Source: an uncultured Eubacteriales bacterium (GTDB lineage: Bacteria > Bacillota > Clostridia > Oscillospirales > CAG-272). Taken from it: 64,000 nt of DNA. This document shows positions 59,321 through 64,000 of this stretch, piece after piece. A program made the translations under genes and the position numbers. The stretch spans positions 124,001 through 188,000 of the forward strand of contig CAOKER010000001.1 in the NCBI GenBank assembly GCA_948467545.1, given 5' to 3'. Within the stretch, counting starts at the first letter, position 1. Each line of letters begins with the position of its first letter. The notes beneath the pieces are model-generated. The model searched no databases, was not told the DNA's origin, and saw nothing but the letters and a program-made list of their open reading frames with translations.

Positions 59321-60286
59321 ATGAAGAAAAAAATATATGCATTCGCTGCTGCATTTGCCGTTGCATGTTCGCTTTTTGTATGTGCGTCGGCGGCAGGTGA
59401 AACGAAGGTTTACGTAACTGTTTCGGACGGCAGCGGTACTTTGGTAATGAAAGCCGACAGTGTTACGGTGACGGACGCTGACGGAGACGGTTCTCTTACT
59501 GTGAACGACGCGCTTTACTGTGCTCATGAGCAGTATTTCAACGGAGGCGCCGCAGCAGGCTATGCGTCTGAAAGCACACAGTACGGGGTAAGTCTTACGA
59601 AGCTTTGGGGCGTATCGAACGGCGGAAGCTACGGATACTATGTAAATAATACGATGGCCATGTCGCTTAGCGATGCTGTGTCGAACGGCGATTATATAAA
59701 TGCTTACATTTTTACCGATACCGTCAGTTGGTCTGACACATACTGTTATTTTGACTCGCATAATTATACGGCGGACGAGGGCGAAAGCGTAAATCTTACG
59801 CTCAAGTCGATCGGTTTTGACGATGAATACAATCCCGTTGCGTATCCGGTTGCGGGCGCTTACGTCGTAATTGACGGCGTTAAAACGGAGTATGTAACTG
59901 CGCAGGACGGTTCGGTTTCCATCACGTGCGATAAGCCGGGAAGCTTTGTCATCAGCGCGGCGTCTGACAGTCAGACGCTTGTTCCTCCGGTAAGTATTCT
60001 TACCGTTGACGCCGTGACGTCAACTCCTGTAACTTCGGACGGCGCAAACAACGGCGGTATTCAGTCCGGTACCCAGACCGATGCGCAAACCGATGCTCAG
60101 ACTGATGCAAAGACAGCTGTGCAGGCACCCAATTCGGACGCTTCCGTAACTACCGCGTCGGCGGCAGTAAAAACAGAGAACGCTCCTGCTACGGGAGACA
60201 GCGGTATAATCGTTTCCGCACTTGTACTTTCCGCGGCAGCCTGCGCCATATCTGTCTCGGCCGCAGTCGGCAGAAAGAAAAAATAA
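59321..60286 (+). CDS. Cell-surface DUF4430 (transcobalamin-like) protein
   Basis: 321 aa from ATG 59321 (in-frame ATG 59309 abuts the SD site). Signal peptide (AFAAAFAVACSLFVCASA), then an EF-hand-like loop DADGDGSLTVNDAL and a DUF4430 pattern (SLTKLWGVSNGGSYGYYVNN, SDAVSNGDYINAYIF), the fold shared with the C-terminal domain of cobalamin carriers. A second Ig-like region (~150-215), a Thr/Gln/Asp repeat (QTDAQTDAQTDAKT) and a C-terminal APATGD-TM-RKKK, like a sortase or anchor signal, follow. The riboswitch upstream suggests cobalamin capture at the surface; this is an inference. Confidence 0.82.
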   Translation: MKKKIYAFAAAFAVACSLFVCASAAGETKVYVTVSDGSGTLVMKADSVTVTDADGDGSLTVNDALYCAHEQYFNGGAAAGYASESTQYGVSLTKLWGVSNGGSYGYYVNNTMAMSLSDAVSNGDYINAYIFTDTVSWSDTYCYFDSHNYTADEGESVNLTLKSIGFDDEYNPVAYPVAGAYVVIDGVKTEYVTAQDGSVSITCDKPGSFVISAASDSQTLVPPVSILTVDAVTSTPVTSDGANNGGIQSGTQTDAQTDAQTDAKTAVQAPNSDASVTTASAAVKTENAPATGDSGIIVSALVLSAAACAISVSAAVGRKKK

Positions 60287-60302
60287 AATAATTCAAGATA
60301 TA

Positions 60303-60347
60303 ACAAGGCTCCTCGGCGGTATTGCAATACTGCCGAGGAGCCTTGTT
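60303..60347. terminator. Long perfect inverted repeat after the DUF4430 gene
   Basis: ACAAGGCTCCTCGGC...GCCGAGGAGCCTTGT forms a ~20-bp stem with a short loop (ATTGCAAT core). The T-run is weak, but position and stem strength suit a terminator. Confidence 0.75.
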
Positions 60348-60436
60348 ATGTTTAATATTACTTTCACCTGCCGCCCTGTTTTTCATATATTGTAATGAGC
60401 TTCTGTTAAACGGAAGCTTAGAAAGGAATTTTAAAA

Positions 60437-61810
60437 ATGGGGATCGTTAATTCAGATAAAGAGTTGAGCACAGACAGGATAAAGTGCGGGGAATCTTTCA
60501 AAGTAACGCTGTCGCTTGCCGCGGCGCCGGACATTGTTACAAATCCTACCGATATAGTTTTAATTCTTGATCGTTCGGGAAGCATGTCGGGAAGTCCGCT
60601 TGCCAACCTGAAAAACGGTGCAAAAAAGTTTATTGATATTATAGACGAAGCAACCGACGGAGTTCAGGACGGACAGATAGGATACGGAAGCCATATCGGA
60701 ATTGTAAGCTTTGCGAGCACTGCAACTCAGGACACACAGCTTATAACATCGGTCAGCGACTTAAAATCGGCGGTTGATTCGCTTACCGCAGGCGGCTCTA
60801 CCAACCACGCCGACGCTTTTACCAAGGCGGTGGAGCTTTTTGATCCTGCGTCGTCAAATGAAAAGGTAATGATTATGTTTACCGACGGAAAAACGACCGC
60901 GGGAGCGGATCCGAATCCGATTGCTGAGGCGGCTAAGGCGCAGGGTATAATTATCTACTGCATTGGTCTTTCAGGCAACGGAGGAATTGACGAACAGGCG
61001 CTCAGAGACTGGGCTTCCGATCCGGATTCCGCATATGTGTCAATTACGCCTGACGATGCGGAGCTGGAGGACCTGTTTGAAGACCTTGCAAGAAATATTT
61101 CCAAGCCCGGTGCTACCGATATTGTAATTGAAGATAAAGTTTCTTCATGCTTCAGAATAATATCTGTATCGACTCCGACAAAGGGAACGGCGACTCTGGT
61201 GAATGCCACTACGGTTCAATGGAAAATAAGCGAACTCGGCGTCACACAGAGAGAGGGCGCCGAATTAGAATTTACTGTTGAGCATGTCGGACCGTGTTCA
61301 GGAGTTGTCGAGGTGAACGAAAGTATTATTTACAGTGATAAGGAGGGCAATGTTGTGGAGTTTCCTTCGCCTGAAATAGAAGTTGACTGCGGAATTGTTG
61401 TTTCACCGGAGGTATGTCCCGAACCGAAGGATATTACCATCTGCGGCTGTGAGGACAGTATAGAATTTGACGCCGGCGATTTGGTTATGGAATCGCTCGG
61501 ACGGATTGTACAGCTTGATGTTACGCTGAAAAATGTTTGTCCGAACAGACGGGTTGCGCTTGCCGCAATCATAACAGAGCTGGATGATAAAGATATAGAG
61601 CATAAGCGCGGTATGAAAACGATGACCGTACCTGCCCATACGAGAGAGTCATGCCGTGATATTACGGTAAGATGCATTAAGTTTGTTCTTCCGGAAGATC
61701 TTGACGTCTCAGGTTCATCAAATGCAATATGCAATAAAAGGAGATTTAAAGCAAGATTTATAGCGCATTATATTGATAACGATTTTGAATGCTGCAATTT
61801 TGTACTCTGA
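60437..61810 (+). CDS. VWA-domain protein without a secretion signal
   Basis: 457 aa. A von Willebrand factor A domain (~residues 38-225) has an intact MIDAS: DRSGSMSGSPL (45-55), the Thr in GGSTNHADA, and the Asp in MFTDGKTT. A beta-rich middle (~230-325) and a C-terminal domain with many cysteines (VCPEPKDITICGC, NVCPNRRVAL, ESCRDITVRC, FECCNFVL) follow. There is no signal peptide or anchor, so export would need another route, or it works inside the cell. Similar clostridial proteins exist, but I know no assigned function. Confidence 0.8.
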   Translation: MGIVNSDKELSTDRIKCGESFKVTLSLAAAPDIVTNPTDIVLILDRSGSMSGSPLANLKNGAKKFIDIIDEATDGVQDGQIGYGSHIGIVSFASTATQDTQLITSVSDLKSAVDSLTAGGSTNHADAFTKAVELFDPASSNEKVMIMFTDGKTTAGADPNPIAEAAKAQGIIIYCIGLSGNGGIDEQALRDWASDPDSAYVSITPDDAELEDLFEDLARNISKPGATDIVIEDKVSSCFRIISVSTPTKGTATLVNATTVQWKISELGVTQREGAELEFTVEHVGPCSGVVEVNESIIYSDKEGNVVEFPSPEIEVDCGIVVSPEVCPEPKDITICGCEDSIEFDAGDLVMESLGRIVQLDVTLKNVCPNRRVALAAIITELDDKDIEHKRGMKTMTVPAHTRESCRDITVRCIKFVLPEDLDVSGSSNAICNKRRFKARFIAHYIDNDFECCNFVL

Positions 61811-61887
61811 TTCCGCAATCTGAAATTATCTTTCTTAGTATAGAATCAGACCGGATGCTTTAGGGCGTCCGGTACATATAATTTGCC

Positions 61888-61916
61888 TTGACATATTGTG
61901 TTATTTATGGTATTTT
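61888..61916 (+). promoter_or_regulatory. Promoter for the fucosidase gene
   Basis: TTGACA 61888-61893, 17 bases, TATTTT 61911-61916 with an extended -10 TG at 61908-61909. Confidence 0.75.
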
Positions 61917-61955
61917 GTTATTACAGCAATCGGTTTTTTGAAAGGAATTTATATT

Positions 61956-63197
61956 ATGGCGGTACCGAAGGCAAAGCAATATATATTGGATTATGAGCAG
62001 CTTGGTTTTGGCATGTTTGTCCATTGGGGACTTTATTCCCAGCTTTGCGGCGGAGAGTGGATTTATCATATGAAGCATATGAAGATGTGCGACTATTCAA
62101 AACTTAAAGACAGTTTCACCGCGGAGGACTTTGACGCGGACAAGCTTGTGCTTACGGCGAAAAGCGCCGGATGCAGATACATAACACTCACAACTCGGCA
62201 TCATGAGGGATTTTCGCTTTATGACACATGCGGGCTTAATGATTTTGACGCACCTCATTCGCCTGCCGGCAGAGATCTTGTTCGTGAATTTGTCGAAGCG
62301 TGCCGCAGACATGATGTTGTTCCGTTTTTTTATCATACTACGGTTGACTGGTATAATAAAGATTTCAATGAGAACTTTGATCGGTATCTTGAGTATCTGA
62401 GAAAAAGCGTGGAGGTTCTCTGTAAGAATTATGGCAGGATAGGAGGTCTGTGGTTTGACGGAAACTGGTCGAAGCCCGGCGCCGACTGGAAGGAGAAAGA
62501 ACTCTACGCCACCATACGAAAATATCAGCCGGAGGCTATGATCATCAATAATACGGGAATATTAAACCGCGGCGCGGTCGGAGATGATGAAATCGACGCC
62601 GTTACTTTTGAACAGGATAATCCTGTGCCGATGAACCGAGAGGGAATGAGCAAATATCTTGCTGCCGAGATGTGTCAGACCGTAAACAATCATTGGGGTA
62701 TCGGCAATTACGATATTGATTATAAATCGCCGGGTGAATTGATTAAGAATTTATGTGATTGCCGCAGAGCGGGTGCAAATTATCTTTTGAATATCGGACC
62801 TGAGGGGCAGGGAGGAGTAAATTTGTATCAGCAGCAGCTTTTTGCTTTGATCGGCAGATGGATGGAGTGCTTTGGTGATGCCATATATAACGGAAGACCA
62901 TACCCGTCGGTCTGTGTGGGAAAAAATTTTGTTCTGAAAAGCGCCGCGGGAAAATTCTTGTATTTGTTTATATACAATCTTGGTATATGCGGAGATTCTA
63001 ATGTTACGCCGGACGGTGAGTTTGTCGGAAACCTTGCATTTGGCAATATAACCGATATTGTCAAATCCGTTGAGTGGATGGACAGCGGAGAAAGCTTAGA
63101 CTTTGTTCAGAAGAACGATATGCTGTGTGTAAATTTTACAGGATATGAATACGGAAAGTCTTTGATTGTCAGAGTGGCAAGGGCAGAAATAGAATAA
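61956..63197 (+). CDS. Alpha-L-fucosidase, GH29
   Basis: 413 aa from ATG 61956 (GAAAGG 10 bases upstream). GH29 barrel motifs: FGMFVHWGLYSQ, GCRYITLTTRHHEGFSLYD, and the nucleophile Asp in GGLWFDGNWS (D168). An acid/base candidate lies further on (around EIDAVTFEQD). No signal peptide, so it should act in the cytoplasm on imported fucosylated oligosaccharides. A small beta-sandwich (~340-413) closes the protein. No transporter is adjacent. Confidence 0.92.
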   Translation: MAVPKAKQYILDYEQLGFGMFVHWGLYSQLCGGEWIYHMKHMKMCDYSKLKDSFTAEDFDADKLVLTAKSAGCRYITLTTRHHEGFSLYDTCGLNDFDAPHSPAGRDLVREFVEACRRHDVVPFFYHTTVDWYNKDFNENFDRYLEYLRKSVEVLCKNYGRIGGLWFDGNWSKPGADWKEKELYATIRKYQPEAMIINNTGILNRGAVGDDEIDAVTFEQDNPVPMNREGMSKYLAAEMCQTVNNHWGIGNYDIDYKSPGELIKNLCDCRRAGANYLLNIGPEGQGGVNLYQQQLFALIGRWMECFGDAIYNGRPYPSVCVGKNFVLKSAAGKFLYLFIYNLGICGDSNVTPDGEFVGNLAFGNITDIVKSVEWMDSGESLDFVQKNDMLCVNFTGYEYGKSLIVRVARAEIE

Positions 63198-63200
63198 TAT

Positions 63201-63314
63201 AATTAAAATAAAAGCAAGCTTTCCTCCGCCTCCATGTCGGCCAGATGTCAGGTCTTTTTGAAGACGGTGCAGCCTCCTCTGAATCGTACCGTAACGGTGC
63301 CTTGCGTCTTATAC
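63201..63314 (+). repeat. Family A element after the fucosidase
   Basis: Starts AATTAAAATAAAAGCAAGC and ends GTGCCTTGCGTCTTATAC; a TACCGTAACGGT hairpin near the 3' end replaces the GCCGCC/GGCGGC arms of other copies, i.e. the pairing is kept. Confidence 0.78.
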
Positions 63315-63317
63315 AAA

Positions 63318-63352
63318 AGCCGGCTTGTCATCTTAGTGATGGCAAGCCGGCT
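63318..63352 (+). terminator. Terminator-like hairpin
   Basis: AGCCGGCTTG-CATC pairs with GATG-CAAGCCGGCT around a TTAG loop with one bulge mismatch; T-run modest (CTCTTGTATT). Confidence 0.7.
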
Positions 63353-63455
63353 CTTGTATTCATAAAACCACGCGGCAATTCGTCTCTCTATGTCTTATAG
63401 AACGGATTTAAAATATCTGTTGAATACTTTTTGATTTTTTGCTTGTTTGTATATA

Positions 63456-63532
63456 CCGCAATTTTTCGGGATTTTACTTTGTAAAATCGTCGTTATCGGC
63501 GGTGAAAAAATCTTCTGTCTACAAAGCTTTTA
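63456..63532 (-). repeat. Degenerate family B element
   Basis: On the minus strand the segment AAAGCTTTGTAGACAGAAG then a GGTG-like hairpin and TTTTACAAAGTAAAATCCCG aligns with the B body. The promoter part is not preserved. The surrounding 502-bp gap also holds a 79-codon ORF without support. Confidence 0.5.
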
Positions 63533-63699
63533 TTTACAGTGCATCTGTTCAAGCATTTCATAGCGATTATTTTACTTTTTCGCCATTGAATTTACAGCAA
63601 GCAATAATTGAAAAAGAGAAATTTCAGCCCCAAGTGCTTGTTGAAATCAAAAAACGATGTTTTGATTTTCTGTCGTGATTTACTCAAGTGTATGCCTTG

Positions 63700-64000
63700 C
63701 TAAAAGCGGCGCATTTTGTAATCTATAATCATTTCATCAAACGATATGTAGATGTAATCGCCTTGCAATCCGGCCTCGATGTAATGATCGTCTATAATTG
63801 CACATAGCTTATGATTATACTCGGCAATTCCTTTCTTTTCATCATAAACTTTTCCGTTTATTACAAGCTCGTTTACAGATTTTACGCGGCGGTAGACTAT
63901 CTTATATTCCTCTACATCCGCATTCAGGAAGACTCGGCTTTTTACTGTGAAATCTGCGTCTCGAATTGCCACTGTTCTTTTCCCGTCTATAATATCTGTT
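63700..64000 (-). CDS. Unrecognised protein, C-terminal fragment (5' end beyond window)
   Basis: The minus-strand frame is open from the window edge to the stop near 63700, at least 99 codons. The GTG at 63972 is not needed as a start because ...DIIDGKRTVAIRDADF reads straight through it. The sequence is beta-rich and charged (EEYKIVYRRVKSV, GLQGDYIYISFDEMII), with no motif I can name. Confidence 0.6.
   Translation of the reverse strand, partial: TDIIDGKRTVAIRDADFTVKSRVFLNADVEEYKIVYRRVKSVNELVINGKVYDEKKGIAEYNHKLCAIIDDHYIEAGLQGDYIYISFDEMIIDYKMRRF

Noticed and set aside
63439..63678. 79-codon ORF before the window end
   Set aside because: Its first half reads a degenerate B element in antisense; the second half shows no recognisable domain or start signal. 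A remnant of a gene cannot be excluded.
1..64000. tRNA, rRNA, CRISPR array, IS element, phage or defence system
   Set aside because: I scanned for T-loop-like words, regular spaced repeats, transposases, integrases and nuclease-type defence genes and found none. The tandem arrays have no spacers and the A/B elements encode no protein.

Overview
The window looks like chromosome of an anaerobic Clostridia-type Firmicute, probably a host- or plant-fibre-associated gut lineage. GC is moderate by eye. Supporting signs are a nusB-xseA-xseB-ispA-tlyA-nadK-argR-recN cluster, a murB-whiA-dnaE string, a SCIFF peptide with its radical SAM maturase, a 2-hydroxyacyl-CoA dehydratase/activase pair, MecA, MtaB, a dockerin protein and a cytoplasmic GH29 fucosidase. 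Shine-Dalgarno sites are of the GAAAGG(AGG) type. I saw no tRNA, rRNA, CRISPR array, IS element or prophage.

Layout. 1-3000: thrS tail, then on the minus strand a cysteine desulfurase and a lipoprotein. 3500-23300: a long plus-strand housekeeping run (nusB, TsaD-like, xseAB, ispA, tlyA, nadK, argR, recN, tyrS, murB, whiA, dnaE, class A PBP). 23400-37250: mixed single genes (TspO, GHL10-type hydrolase, MecA, UDG, a GrpB-pyrophosphatase-Nudix fusion, a Crh-like HPr homologue, an RlmL-type methyltransferase, AzlCD, a cytidylate-kinase-like protein, ManA). 37600-47000: PcrA, TrxB and a complete branched-chain amino acid ABC operon (livJHMGF). 47100-54900: minus-strand dockerin protein, a broken subtilase, dehydratase and activase, MtaB. 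55200-59000: truncated azlC, SCIFF peptide and maturase, a PLP decarboxylase. 59060-60290: a likely cobalamin riboswitch ahead of a DUF4430-type surface protein. 60400-64000: VWA protein, fucosidase and a partial gene.

The most unusual content lies between and inside genes. Two families of dispersed intergenic elements recur. Family A is about 110-135 bp, starts near ATAACTAAAAGCAAGATGT and ends near GCGCCTTATTGAA. Family B is about 110-140 bp and carries a near-consensus TTGACN-N17-TATAAT promoter followed at once by a palindromic hairpin and a second hairpin whose arms differ between copies but keep pairing. Each intact B copy points at the next gene downstream, so B may be a mobile promoter or an sRNA-like unit. 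Separately, short tandem repeats (12, 18, 24, 36 and about 47 bp) have expanded in spacers and, in frame, inside linkers of conserved proteins (TsaD-like, DnaE, MecA). Two conserved neighbourhoods lack expected members (dxs; rapZ-yvcK) and carry repetitive DNA there instead.
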